From DATMNI01 sp035570275 (GTDB taxonomy: Bacteria; Acidobacteriota; Terriglobia; Bryobacterales; Bryobacteraceae): a stretch of DNA of 64,000 nt. The notes beneath the pieces are model-generated. The model was not told the DNA's origin. It made no database searches and saw only the letters and a program-made list of their open reading frames with translations. Below, piece by piece: positions 56,279 through 64,000 of this stretch (its first letter is position 1; each line of letters starts with the position of its first letter). A program made the translations under genes and the position numbers. Location of the stretch: positions 1 to 64,000 of the forward strand of contig DATMNI010000279.1 in the NCBI GenBank assembly GCA_035570275.1, given 5' to 3'.

Positions 56279-58438
56279 CTACGTCACCCGCCGCGAAGGA
56301 AGCCGCTTGCCACGCTCATGCGCCGCCCGCCGGCGCTTCATCAGCAGCGACTCCTGGACGTTCACCTGCTTCTTGCCTTCGCTCGGCTTCTTTCGTGCGT
56401 ACGCGCCGGTCGGAAGCATCTGTCGCGCCTTCGTGGTGTCCGCCAGGTACGCGACCAGCACTTCATCCCGAATCTGGCGAATCAACTTCTCATCCTCGAG
56501 CGGGAACAGAACCTCCACCCGGTGGTCGATATTCCGCGGCATCAGGTCGGCGCTCCCGGCATAGATCTCTTCATCGCCGCCATTGTGAAAATAATAGATG
56601 CGGCTGTGTTCCAGGAATCGCCCCACCACGCTAATCACTTCGATGTTGTCGCTGACTCCCGGCAGCCCCGGCCGCAGACAGCAGATTCCCCGCACAATGA
56701 GCTGAACTTTTACGCCGGCCTGCGAAGCCCGGTAGAGCGCCTGAATCAGCGACCCATCCACCAGGGCATTGCACTTAAAAATCAGGTGGCCTCCGTTACC
56801 CGCCCGCGCATGCTCGATCTCCCGCTCGATTAAGGCTTGGAACCGCGCGCGCAGGTTCAGCGGCGCCACCAGCAGTTTCTTGTAATCGGCTTTCGCGGAG
56901 TAGCCGGTCAGGTAATTGAAGAGGTTGGTGACGTCATCGGCAATCTCCTCGTCGCAGGTAAACATGCCGATGTCGGTATATAAGTGCGCCGTAATGGCAT
57001 TGTAGTTGCCCGTCGAAAGATGCACGTAACGCGCCATGCGGCCGCTTTCCCGCCGCACCACCAGAGCGATCTTGCAGTGAATCTTCAACCCCACCAGCCC
57101 GTACACCACGTGCACGCCGGAGCGTTCCATTGCCCGCGCCCACTCGATGTTGCTCTCCTCGTCGAACCGTGCCTTCAACTCCACCAGCGCCGCCACCTGC
57201 TTATCCTCTTCGATGGCATCCAGCAGCGCTTCCACCACCTTGGAATTCCGGCCGACGCGGTAGAGGCACGCTTTGATCGCCAGCGTTCCGGGATCGCGCG
57301 CGGCTGTCCGCAAAAACTCGGCCACCGGCTGAAAAGAATCGAAAGGATGATGCAGCACGATGTTCTGCCGCCGGATCAGGGCGAATATGTCGCCATCCTC
57401 GGAGTTCTCCACCAGCGCGGCGGGCAGCGCCGGACTGAACGCAGTCTCCTTCAACTCCGGACGGTCCAATTGCGCCGCATCCATCATCCGCTTGAAGGAA
57501 AGCGGCCCTTTCATGCGGTAGACGTCGCTCGGTTCCACCTCCAGGTTGCTCATCAGGATTTCCAGGATATGCGGCGGCATTTCCTGTGTCACCATCAGCC
57601 GCACCACGCTGCCGAACCGCCGCTGCCGGACTCCTTCTTCGATGGTCTCCAACAGGTCTTCCGCTTCCAGTTCCTTGATAGCGATGTCGGCGTCGCGCGT
57701 GACGTGAAACGGGTGCGACTCCAGCACCTCCATTCCGGGAAACAAAGACTCAAGATGTGCCGCCACCACCTGCTCCAGCCAGACCATGTCCGTCCGCTTG
57801 GGACGTGACTTGCCGGTTTTTCCGGCCACCGCCGGTTGCAGGGGCACCAATTGCGGCAGGGAATCCGGGACTTTGATCCGCCCGAAATGTTCGTTCTTCT
57901 CACGGTCGCGGATCAGCACCGCCAGATTGAGACTCAGGTTCGAAATGTGCGGAAAAGGCCGCCCCGGGTCGAACGCCAGCGGTGTCAGAACCGGAAAAAT
58001 CGTTCCCGCAAAGTACTTGGCGACGATCCCCAGTTGCGACTGATTCAGGTCCGCATAATCGTGAATCCAGATGCCCTGTTCCCGCAACTTTGGCAGAATC
58101 GCCTGTAGGCAATTGTACGCCTCTTTCATCAGGCGCATCACCTCCCGGCGGATGGCCACAAGCTGCGCCCGAGGGCTCATGCCATCGAGCCCGGCATCCA
58201 CCGCGCCCGAGTCCATCTGCGCCACCAGCCCGGCGACGCGAACCATAAAAAACTCGTCGAGGTTGGACCCCAGAATCGCCAGGAACTTCAGCCTCTCCAG
58301 CGGCGGGTTCTTTTCGTCCTCCGCCTCCTCCAGCACGCGCCGCTGAAAGGCGAGGAGGGACAACTCGCGGTTTAGGTACAGTTCCGGGTCCCGCAAGTCA
58401 GCGGCGTTCAAATCGCGTGGGGAAAGCTCGGGCGCCAT
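56279..58438 (-). CDS. ppk1: Polyphosphate kinase 1
   Basis: A 719-aa PPK1 of normal length. The N-terminal domain starts LYLNRELSLLAFQRRVLEEA and FLAILGSNLDEFFMVRVAGL. The catalytic domains carry ILHHPFDSFQPVAEFL-type sequence, RYVHLSTGNYNAITAHLYTD (with the autophosphorylated His), and the second His region IYYFHNGGDEEIYAGSADLM followed by PRNIDHRVEVLFPL. It reversibly makes polyphosphate from ATP, storing phosphate in the cytoplasm. It ends the phosphorus-related region and appears intact. Its upstream gap 58439-58672 holds the divergent promoter area shared with the MFS gene. There TTTGT repeats at an 11-bp period on the minus strand, a weak candidate regulator site. Confidence 0.95.
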   Translation of the reverse strand: MAPELSPRDLNAADLRDPELYLNRELSLLAFQRRVLEEAEDEKNPPLERLKFLAILGSNLDEFFMVRVAGLVAQMDSGAVDAGLDGMSPRAQLVAIRREVMRLMKEAYNCLQAILPKLREQGIWIHDYADLNQSQLGIVAKYFAGTIFPVLTPLAFDPGRPFPHISNLSLNLAVLIRDREKNEHFGRIKVPDSLPQLVPLQPAVAGKTGKSRPKRTDMVWLEQVVAAHLESLFPGMEVLESHPFHVTRDADIAIKELEAEDLLETIEEGVRQRRFGSVVRLMVTQEMPPHILEILMSNLEVEPSDVYRMKGPLSFKRMMDAAQLDRPELKETAFSPALPAALVENSEDGDIFALIRRQNIVLHHPFDSFQPVAEFLRTAARDPGTLAIKACLYRVGRNSKVVEALLDAIEEDKQVAALVELKARFDEESNIEWARAMERSGVHVVYGLVGLKIHCKIALVVRRESGRMARYVHLSTGNYNAITAHLYTDIGMFTCDEEIADDVTNLFNYLTGYSAKADYKKLLVAPLNLRARFQALIEREIEHARAGNGGHLIFKCNALVDGSLIQALYRASQAGVKVQLIVRGICCLRPGLPGVSDNIEVISVVGRFLEHSRIYYFHNGGDEEIYAGSADLMPRNIDHRVEVLFPLEDEKLIRQIRDEVLVAYLADTTKARQMLPTGAYARKKPSEGKKQVNVQESLLMKRRRAAHERGKRLPSRRVT

Positions 58439-58672
58439 ATCGAGAGTACTATCCCAGACTACGATTCTGGCGTGGCGGTCGGGAGCGTTGCATGAAGGGA
58501 GAGTATCAGTCTTTTGCCAACAAACCGTTTACAAAATGGGCACAAATGGATGAAATTTGTTGCTGGCGGATGGAGCTACGGCCTCGGAATCAGATGGCCC
58601 ACGGGCTGAACTGGCGCCGGCCCCCGGCCCCTGAGCCAGCGACCTACCGAACGTGTGGTAGGATAATTCGCC

Positions 58673-59992
58673 ATGAACAGGAGTTCCGGTTCCACCGCCA
58701 CCCTCACCGTTCTGGTTGCGGTCAACATATTGAACTTCTACGACCGGCATGTAATCGGCGCCCTGACCGAACCCATCCGCAAGGAATTTGGTCTGAGCGA
58801 CGGGCAGGTCGGGTTGATGGGCTCCGCGTTCATCTGGCTCTATGCCCTGGTGGGATTGCCTCTGGGAAGGGTGGCCGATGCATGGAGCCGCAAGAAACTG
58901 CTCGCGTCGGGCATGCTGGTGTGGAGCGTTCTCACCGCCATGGCGGCCGTGGCCTCAAGCTACACGATGCTGCTGTTCTCTCGCCTTGGATTCGCCGTGG
59001 GTGAGGCAGTGGTCGCTCCCGCCGCCACCAGTTGGATCGGCGACCTGTTCCCGGCGGTTCAGCGCTCGCGTCCCCTGGCGCTGTTCATGCTGGGGGTTCC
59101 GGTCGGCGGTGCGCTCAGTTATTTCTTTAGTGGACCGGTAGCCCAGGCTTATGGATGGCGGATCGCCATGGTGCTGGCGGCTGTCCCAGCGGTGGTCTTG
59201 ATTCCGGTCTTACTGCGAATGGCGGAGCCGGCCCGCGGCGCCGCGGAGTTACATCGCGAGGCGTTGGCGAAGCCGGCCGCGAACTCGTACGCGCGCGCCA
59301 TCCTGAGCATTCCGACCATGTGGTGGATTATCGCTTCGGGCGCGCTGTTGAACTTCAACATGTATGCCATCGCCACTTTCCTGCCCGCTTTCCTGAGCCG
59401 CATTCACGGATTGACGCTGGCGCGGTCGGGCATCGCCACCGGAGTCGTTTTCGCGGTTGGTGGGGTCGCCGGCGGCCTGCTGGCGGGCCGCTGGGGAGAC
59501 CGCGTAATCCACCGGCGCAAGAATGGCCGGCTGCTCCTGGCGGCGGCCATCGCGGCCATCGGAGCGCCGGCCGGTTACCTGGGCATCGGAGCCGGCGGCG
59601 CTTTCGAGGCCGTCGCGCTGATCGCCGTCGCGTACGGCACACTGAACGCTTACTACGGCCTGGTCTACTCCGCGATTCAGGATATCGTCGCGCCCGCCAT
59701 GCGCGGCACCTCCATGGCGATTTACTTCATGGCGATGTATCTTTGCGGCGCCTCGTTCGGACCGCTGCTGACCGGCCGGCTCAGCGACCTGATGGCGCGC
59801 CGGGCCGCCGATGCAGCCGGCGCCCTGCGGGTTACGGAAGCCTTCAAGGCCATCGGACTGCAGCAGGCCATGTTTATCATACCCATCCTCTCGCTGCTGC
59901 TTGCACTCGTGTTGTACTGCGGCTCCAAAACCATCGTGGCGGACATGCGCAAGCGAGAGTCTGTGGCAACTTCCAGCGCGTATGCAGATTGA
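58673..59992 (+). CDS. MFS transporter, spinster-like
   Basis: A 439-aa major facilitator with about 12 membrane helices. It begins LTVLVAVNILNFYDRHVIGA, followed by the cytoplasmic loop GLPLGRVADAWSRKKLL (MFS signature A). The central loop and the repeat GGLLAGRWGDRVIHRRKNGR mark the second half. The N-terminal NFYDR motif resembles the spinster/sugar-phosphate branch often found near aromatic or hydroxy-acid metabolism. The substrate is unknown. The last 11 bases overlap the MaoC-like gene, suggesting a common substrate. Confidence 0.88.
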   Translation: MNRSSGSTATLTVLVAVNILNFYDRHVIGALTEPIRKEFGLSDGQVGLMGSAFIWLYALVGLPLGRVADAWSRKKLLASGMLVWSVLTAMAAVASSYTMLLFSRLGFAVGEAVVAPAATSWIGDLFPAVQRSRPLALFMLGVPVGGALSYFFSGPVAQAYGWRIAMVLAAVPAVVLIPVLLRMAEPARGAAELHREALAKPAANSYARAILSIPTMWWIIASGALLNFNMYAIATFLPAFLSRIHGLTLARSGIATGVVFAVGGVAGGLLAGRWGDRVIHRRKNGRLLLAAAIAAIGAPAGYLGIGAGGAFEAVALIAVAYGTLNAYYGLVYSAIQDIVAPAMRGTSMAIYFMAMYLCGASFGPLLTGRLSDLMARRAADAAGALRVTEAFKAIGLQQAMFIIPILSLLLALVLYCGSKTIVADMRKRESVATSSAYAD

Positions 59993-60428
59993 AGAGGTCA
60001 AGGGATCGATCGGCCGCGAGGCCGGTGTCAGTGAATGGCTGGCGGTCACGCCGGATCTCATCCACGAGTTCGCGGCTCTTACCGGGGATCGGCAGTGGAT
60101 CCACGTCGATGCCGAACGCGCGCGCCGCGAGTCGCCATTTGGTGGCGCCGTGGCGCACGGATTCCTGACGGTGGCGCTGTTAAGCAGGCTCGTGAGCCAG
60201 GCGGTCGATCTCCGCATCGAATGCAAAATGCGCGTGAACTACGGCTTCAACCGGCTGCGCTTTCCCGCGCCCGTTCCCGCCGGAGCCCGGATTCGGGCGC
60301 GCGTCACGCCCAACGCTGTCAGGGAGGTGAAAGGCGGAATCGAAATCGCCTGGGGCGTCGTGGTGGAGGTTGAGAACCAGACCAAACCCGCCCTCGCAGC
60401 CGAGTGGCTGGTGCGGGTCTACGCGTGA
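59982..60428 (+). CDS. MaoC-like hydratase (hot-dog fold)
   Basis: A 148-aa protein with the R-specific enoyl-CoA hydratase motif: Asp and His in TGDRQWIHVDAERARRE, followed by FGGAVAHGFLTVALLS. The rest (CKMRVNYGFNRLRFPAPVPA) fits NodN/MaoC-type single hot-dog proteins. It would hydrate trans-2-enoyl-CoA or a related thioester in the cytoplasm. ATG 59982 was chosen because the family begins there; it overlaps the MFS gene by 11 bp. Confidence 0.87.
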   Translation: MQIEEVKGSIGREAGVSEWLAVTPDLIHEFAALTGDRQWIHVDAERARRESPFGGAVAHGFLTVALLSRLVSQAVDLRIECKMRVNYGFNRLRFPAPVPAGARIRARVTPNAVREVKGGIEIAWGVVVEVENQTKPALAAEWLVRVYA

Positions 60429-60476
60429 GGAGCCTGATGGCAGCGGGCTCCGAAGCCCTCGGTGATGCGAACGGCG

Positions 60477-60527
60477 GATCAAGCCCGGAGCGCCGCGGTC
60501 TGTTTCGATCAAGCCCGGAGCGCCGCG
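60477..60527. repeat. 21-bp direct repeat at the 3' end of the aminotransferase gene
   Basis: gatcaagcccggagcgccgcg occurs at 60477-60497 and 60507-60527. The second copy includes the last codons and stop of the aminotransferase gene, so the first looks like a duplicated tail just downstream. Confidence 0.8.
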
Positions 60528-61579
60528 CTCAGGCGCCGCAGCCCTTCGCCAAACATCTCCGTGTCGACTCCCATCCCTACCCGGAAGTGATCGCTCATGC
60601 CGAAAAATCTCCCCGGCGCCGCCGATGTTTCAAACTCCGCTCGCAGCCTCGCCAGGAACTCGTCCGCATTTCCCCCACGCAGGCGCAAGAATGACGTCGT
60701 CCCAAATGGCGTCCGCACGGCCGAGGCTCCCGTCTGCCGGTCCAGAAAGTCTGACAGAAGCGCGCGGTCCGCTTCCACCACACGCCGCCACTTCTCCCGA
60801 ATCCGGTCCAACTGCCGAAACGCCCCCACGCTCAGCAGTTCGCCCGGATGCACCGGCGTGGCAGCGAACAGGTTGTTCAACTGCCACATGGCGCGCGCCA
60901 GGTCCGGCCGTGCCAGAATCCATCCGCAGCGCAGCCCGCTCAGCCCGTAGACCTTGGTCAGGCTGCTGGTCACCACAAACTCTTCACCTAAATGGAATGA
61001 GGTGCGCGGCGTGTTCTGATACACGGCATCCAGATACACCTCGTCCACCAGCACCCGCGCCCCCACGCTGCGCGCCAGGTCTCCGATCTCGCGCAGCACG
61101 GCGTCCGGCGTCAGCACGCTGGAAGGGTTATGCAGATTGGTCACCACAATCAGCCTGGTATTGGGCGTGATGGCGCGCCGCACCTCGGCCGGGTCCAGCG
61201 CATACCCATTTTCCTCGCGCCGCGCGAACGGCTTCAACGCCGCCCCCAGGTGCAGCAGTGCATCCACCAGCAACCCGTAAGTCGGATGCTCGATCAGCAC
61301 CTCGTCCCCCGCGTCCAGCATCGTGGCGAAGGCCAGATAGTTCGCCATCGAAGTCCCCGCCGCCGTCACCACGCAGTCCGCATTCACGCCGTGCCGGGCC
61401 GCGATCGCCTGCTTGAGCGGCGGGTATCCATAGCTGTTGTCGCCATTGATCTCCAACTGTTCCGGCCGGTAACCCAACTCGCCCAGAGGGTACGCCCCCA
61501 CGCCGCTGGTCGCCAGGTTGAAGCGGGCACGGCTCTCGGTCTTGGCCCAATGCATGTAGTCGGAATGTTTCGGTCTCAT
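60509..61579 (-). CDS. Class I/II PLP-dependent aminotransferase
   Basis: About 356 aa from ATG 61579, chosen because it overlaps the permease stop as ATGA; the longer frame begins at 61636. The fold-type I aminotransferase signature is clear: AAGTSMANYLAFATMLDAGD, HPTYGLLVDALLHLG, VTNLHNPSSVLTPDAVL (PLP-binding Asn), VLVDEVYLDAVY (PLP ring Asp/Tyr) and the Schiff-base Lys in VTSSLTKVYGLSGLRCGW. The substrate is unknown; the coupled amino acid permease suggests catabolism of an imported amino acid. Confidence 0.9.
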   Translation of the reverse strand: MRPKHSDYMHWAKTESRARFNLATSGVGAYPLGELGYRPEQLEINGDNSYGYPPLKQAIAARHGVNADCVVTAAGTSMANYLAFATMLDAGDEVLIEHPTYGLLVDALLHLGAALKPFARREENGYALDPAEVRRAITPNTRLIVVTNLHNPSSVLTPDAVLREIGDLARSVGARVLVDEVYLDAVYQNTPRTSFHLGEEFVVTSSLTKVYGLSGLRCGWILARPDLARAMWQLNNLFAATPVHPGELLSVGAFRQLDRIREKWRRVVEADRALLSDFLDRQTGASAVRTPFGTTSFLRLRGGNADEFLARLRAEFETSAAPGRFFGMSDHFRVGMGVDTEMFGEGLRRLSAALRA

Positions 61580-62922
61580 CGTCGCGCGGGTGGCCCTGGG
61601 GGTGGACTTGCGGGTACCCCTCGGGCTCGGCTCCAATACAAATATACGGGAATGCCGGTCAGCATGATGCCGATGCCGATCCCGCTATTCTCCGGGTACG
61701 TCGCGATGGTGCTGGCCACGATGCCCACGCACGTCAGGACAAAGAGGCCCGTGGTATAAGGATGCCCGGGCGATCGATAGATCCCGCCGCCCGCAGCACC
61801 GCGGTCCTGCCGCCGGAACAGGAACAGCGACGCCGCCGCCAGGGAGAACGAGATGAAATCCACCGATACTTCGTAGTTCAGAATCTGTTCGTATTTCCCC
61901 GTCCACGCAATGGCTGTCGCCGCGATTCCCTGCAGCACGATGGCCACCACGGGCGCACCGGAGCGCGGCGAAAGCTGTCCCACCTTTTGGAAGAACAGCC
62001 CGTCGCGCGCCATGGCGTTGTAGACTCGCGGCGCCGTCAGCATTCCCTGGCTCAGAAATCCCAGCGTCGAAATCGCGATCCCCATGGCGATCCACCAGGC
62101 CCCGCGCTCGCCCAAGGCCGCGCGCATTACCGCCGATGCCGGTGTCCTGGTGGCGGCCAGTCCCGCGGGGCCCAGCACCTTCAGGCACACGAAATTCACC
62201 GAAAGGTACAGCACCACCACGCCCGCGACCCCCATCACCAGGCCGCGCGAAAGGTCGCGCCCGGGGTTGCGCATCTCTCCGGCCACGAAGGTGGCAGTCT
62301 GCCATCCGCCATAGGCAAAAGCCACCGGAATCATGGCCGCGCCCACCGCCCCGATCAATCCCAGCGACGCCCGCGGGACCAGTGGCAGCGGATGGATCAC
62401 GCCCCCGCCCATCCACAGCCCCAGCACTACCAGCGCCGCGATGGCGCCCGTCTTCAAGAGCATCAGCGCGCTTTGCAGGTTGCTGCCGGCGCGCGCGCCC
62501 ATGCAGTTGATGGCGGTGAGCGCCAGCAATACCGCCGCCGCGATGGCACTGTCGCTCCACGCCACCCCGGTGATTTCGCGAAAGTAGCTGGCGAATGTCA
62601 TGGCCACCGCCGCCATTCCGCCGGTCTGCGTCACCAGCAGCAGCACCCAGCCATACACAAACGCCACCGACGGATGGTACGCCTCGCGCAGATACAGATA
62701 CTGCCCGCCCGCCCCCGGCAGCCGCGTCGCCAGTTCCGCCCAGATGAACGCACCCAGCATCGCCAGCGCCCCACCCGCGAGCCACACGCCCAAGATCAGA
62801 AACGGGGTGTGGACGTGGACCGCCACCACGTGGGGATTCATGAAAATTCCCGATCCCACGATGCCCCCCATCACGATCATGGTGGCGTCGAAGAGTCCCA
62901 GTTGCTTCTTAGGTGAGTCCAA
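61576..62922 (-). CDS. APC-family amino acid permease
   Basis: A 448-aa permease with about 12 membrane helices. The opening LFDATMIVMGGIVGSGIFMN has the GSGIF substrate-binding kink of the amino acid-polyamine-organocation superfamily, followed by WAELATRLPGAGGQYLYLRE and AFAYGGWQTATFVAGEMRNP. It resembles LAT-type transporters. The substrate is unknown. The stop overlaps the aminotransferase start by 4 bp, forming a two-gene operon for uptake and transamination. Confidence 0.92.
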   Translation of the reverse strand: MDSPKKQLGLFDATMIVMGGIVGSGIFMNPHVVAVHVHTPFLILGVWLAGGALAMLGAFIWAELATRLPGAGGQYLYLREAYHPSVAFVYGWVLLLVTQTGGMAAVAMTFASYFREITGVAWSDSAIAAAVLLALTAINCMGARAGSNLQSALMLLKTGAIAALVVLGLWMGGGVIHPLPLVPRASLGLIGAVGAAMIPVAFAYGGWQTATFVAGEMRNPGRDLSRGLVMGVAGVVVLYLSVNFVCLKVLGPAGLAATRTPASAVMRAALGERGAWWIAMGIAISTLGFLSQGMLTAPRVYNAMARDGLFFQKVGQLSPRSGAPVVAIVLQGIAATAIAWTGKYEQILNYEVSVDFISFSLAAASLFLFRRQDRGAAGGGIYRSPGHPYTTGLFVLTCVGIVASTIATYPENSGIGIGIMLTGIPVYLYWSRARGVPASPPPGPPARR

Positions 62923-62947
62923 GGCTGTAGGCTATCACGGAGAACCT

Positions 62948-62988
62948 GTGGGGCAGGTTGGTAACCTGCGGCGGATTGGCAATCCGCC
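62948..62988. repeat. Dispersed double-palindrome repeat, copy 2 (41 bp)
   Basis: Reverse complement of the element at 15971-16011 with one mismatch. It comprises the hairpins gcaggttggtaacctgc and ggcggattggcaatccgcc and lies 26 bp upstream of the permease start. Confidence 0.88.
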
Positions 62989-63039
62989 CGCCGGGAGTTG
63001 GCGCGCGGCCGAACTTCCACAAGCGACTTTCGAGAGTGC

Positions 63040-63058
63040 GGCGGATTGCTAATCCGCC
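63040..63058. repeat. Half copy of the dispersed palindrome
   Basis: ggcggattgctaatccgcc contains only the first hairpin of the 41-bp element and lies 52 bp after copy 2. Confidence 0.8.
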
Positions 63059-63118
63059 TGCCGCGGCGACGGTTTGACCTACACATTGGCAGTGTGTATG
63101 CTTCAAGGTGGTACTTCC

Positions 63119-63403
63119 ATGAATAAACGCATCAACATCGTTCTCCCCGAAAAGACCGTCGCCGTGCTGGACCGCCTGACTACGAAGGGCACGCGGAGCC
63201 GATTCATCAACCAGGCGGTCGTGTATTTCGTCGACAGGAAGGGCAAGCAAAACATCCGCAAGCTGCTCAAGGCCGGCTACCAGGCGAATGCGGAGCGGGA
63301 CCTTGAGATCGCCGCCGAGTGGTTTCCGATTGACGAAGAAGCCTGGCAGACGCTGGATGATTTACGGGAGGGAAAGAAGCCCGCGAGTCCCAAATCGGCA
63401 TGA
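63119..63403 (+). CDS. Ribbon-helix-helix antitoxin, second MazEF-like module
   Basis: A 94-aa protein starting MNKRINIVLPEKTVAVLDRL, followed by TKGTRSRFINQAVVYFVDRK, a ribbon-helix-helix fold. The acidic C-terminal half (ERDLEIAAEWFPIDEEAWQT) is the likely toxin-neutralising segment. ATG 63119 was preferred to the in-frame start at 63074 because the fold starts there and AAGGTGG lies 8 bases upstream. The toxin gene starts 7 bp after the stop. Confidence 0.85.
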   Translation: MNKRINIVLPEKTVAVLDRLTTKGTRSRFINQAVVYFVDRKGKQNIRKLLKAGYQANAERDLEIAAEWFPIDEEAWQTLDDLREGKKPASPKSA

Positions 63404-63410
63404 TCTCCCC

Positions 63411-63779
63411 ATGATCTTCCCTAGGAGAGGCGACGTCTACCTGGTCGAGTTCGACCCGGCCCGGGGACATGAGATCCAAAAGACCCGTCCGGCGGTCATC
63501 ATCCAGAACGATTTAGGCAATCGACACAGCCCGGTCACCATTGTAGCGGCCGTCACATCGAAGGTATCGCCGGTACTCTTTAAGGTTGAGGTAGCGGTTG
63601 CGCCCAAAAAGGCAAATGGACTCTCGAGGCCGTCGGCGATTCAGCTTGGCCAGATCCGCTCCGTGGATCAAAGCCAGCTTCTCCAGCGCCTCGGCGCCGT
63701 TGATGTGGCAACCATGAGCAAGGTTGACACGGCGCTGAAGATCAGCCTGGGCCTGGTTAGTTTGACGGTTGATTCCTAG
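63411..63779 (+). CDS. mazF: MazF-type endoribonuclease toxin
   Basis: A 122-aa MazF protein: MIFPRRGDVYLVEFDPARGH, EIQKTRPAVIIQNDLGNRHS, TIVAAVTSKVSPVLFKVEVA, and LGQIRSVDQSQLLQRLGAVD. The conserved RGDVY, TRPAVI and Q-IR elements that form the RNA-binding face are all present. It cleaves mRNA at short motifs when not bound by its antitoxin. Start ATG 63411 is 7 bp after the antitoxin stop. Confidence 0.92.
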   Translation: MIFPRRGDVYLVEFDPARGHEIQKTRPAVIIQNDLGNRHSPVTIVAAVTSKVSPVLFKVEVAVAPKKANGLSRPSAIQLGQIRSVDQSQLLQRLGAVDVATMSKVDTALKISLGLVSLTVDS

Positions 63780-63785
63780 CAGGCG

Positions 63786-64000
63786 CTACTGCTTCATCTT
63801 CTCCAGCACCTCGCGATACCGCGCATCCCGCCGCACCTTCGCCAACAGCGGCTCCGACTCCATTCGTTCCCAAGCCCGGAATCCATTGGCCGCCGCATGT
63901 TCCAGCGCTTCCAAAGCGCGCTTGTTGTTGCCCGCGCCCGCTTGGGCCACGGCCAGCGTATACCAGGCGTTGCCGTTCTCCGGCCGCACCATCACGCCGG
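63786..64000 (-). CDS. C-terminal end of a TPR protein, cut by the window edge
   Basis: The last ~71 residues of a tetratricopeptide protein: ENGNAWYTLAVAQAGAGNNK and RALEALEHAAANGFRAWERM form one TPR, followed by SEPLLAKVRRDARYREVLEK, a common C-terminal cap in Acidobacteriota TPR proteins. The start lies beyond position 64000. It is convergent with the MazF gene, 6 bp apart. Confidence 0.75.
   Translation of the reverse strand, partial: GVMVRPENGNAWYTLAVAQAGAGNNKRALEALEHAAANGFRAWERMESEPLLAKVRRDARYREVLEKMKQ

Overview
The window looks like chromosomal DNA from an Acidobacteriota soil bacterium close to Solibacter/Bryobacterales. GC is high. There are several Oar-type TonB receptors with a carboxypeptidase-regulatory-like N-terminus, a protein ending in the Solibacter C-terminal domain (TIGR03437), a PSCyt1/DUF1549/DUF1553 plus DUF1501 pair, a PQQ propeller fused to cytochrome c, and a ThuA fusion. 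No rRNA, tRNA, CRISPR array or prophage was seen. Assignments rest on motif recognition, with no database search.

Layout. 0-13.7 kb (all minus strand): a secreted protein, a large wHTH-AAA-TPR regulator, a frameshifted TIGR03437 protein with a decayed copy beside it, a frameshifted Gcr-family membrane protein, a secreted alpha/beta hydrolase and an intact TonB receptor. 13.8-20.8 kb: a VapBC-like pair, a phosphofructokinase, a small membrane protein, a compact GH130-GT4-GH130 operon that suggests mannoside phosphorolysis, and a MazEF-like pair. 21-33.3 kb: the PSCyt1/DUF1501 pair, a tannase-family esterase, an ECF sigma factor overlapping a two-domain VOC protein, a TIM-barrel/ThuA protein, a cytochrome c-PQQ propeller and a YCII-like protein. 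33.6-37.2 kb: a second intact TonB receptor.

37.3-58.4 kb is the most coherent and most damaged region. It encodes an OprB-like porin, a PstS with an extra N-terminal domain, a PilZ protein, a broken phosphoesterase preceded by a good PHO-box match, two broken TonB receptors, a zinc-dependent nuclease/phospholipase C, an OlsF-like acyltransferase (probable phosphorus-free ornithine lipid synthesis), a type I phosphodiesterase, a purple-acid-phosphatase-like enzyme, relics of more nuclease and phosphodiesterase genes, and polyphosphate kinase. Taken together this reads as an island for scavenging, sparing and storing phosphorus, now eroding through clean internal deletions, an IS insertion, single-base frameshifts and a nonsense codon.

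58.6-64 kb: an MFS transporter overlapping a MaoC-like hydratase, an aminotransferase overlapping an APC permease, a second MazEF-like pair, and the end of a TPR gene cut by the window edge. A dispersed double-palindrome repeat occurs near 16.0 and 62.95 kb, and several unrelated genes carry in-frame 12- or 15-bp tandem repeats.
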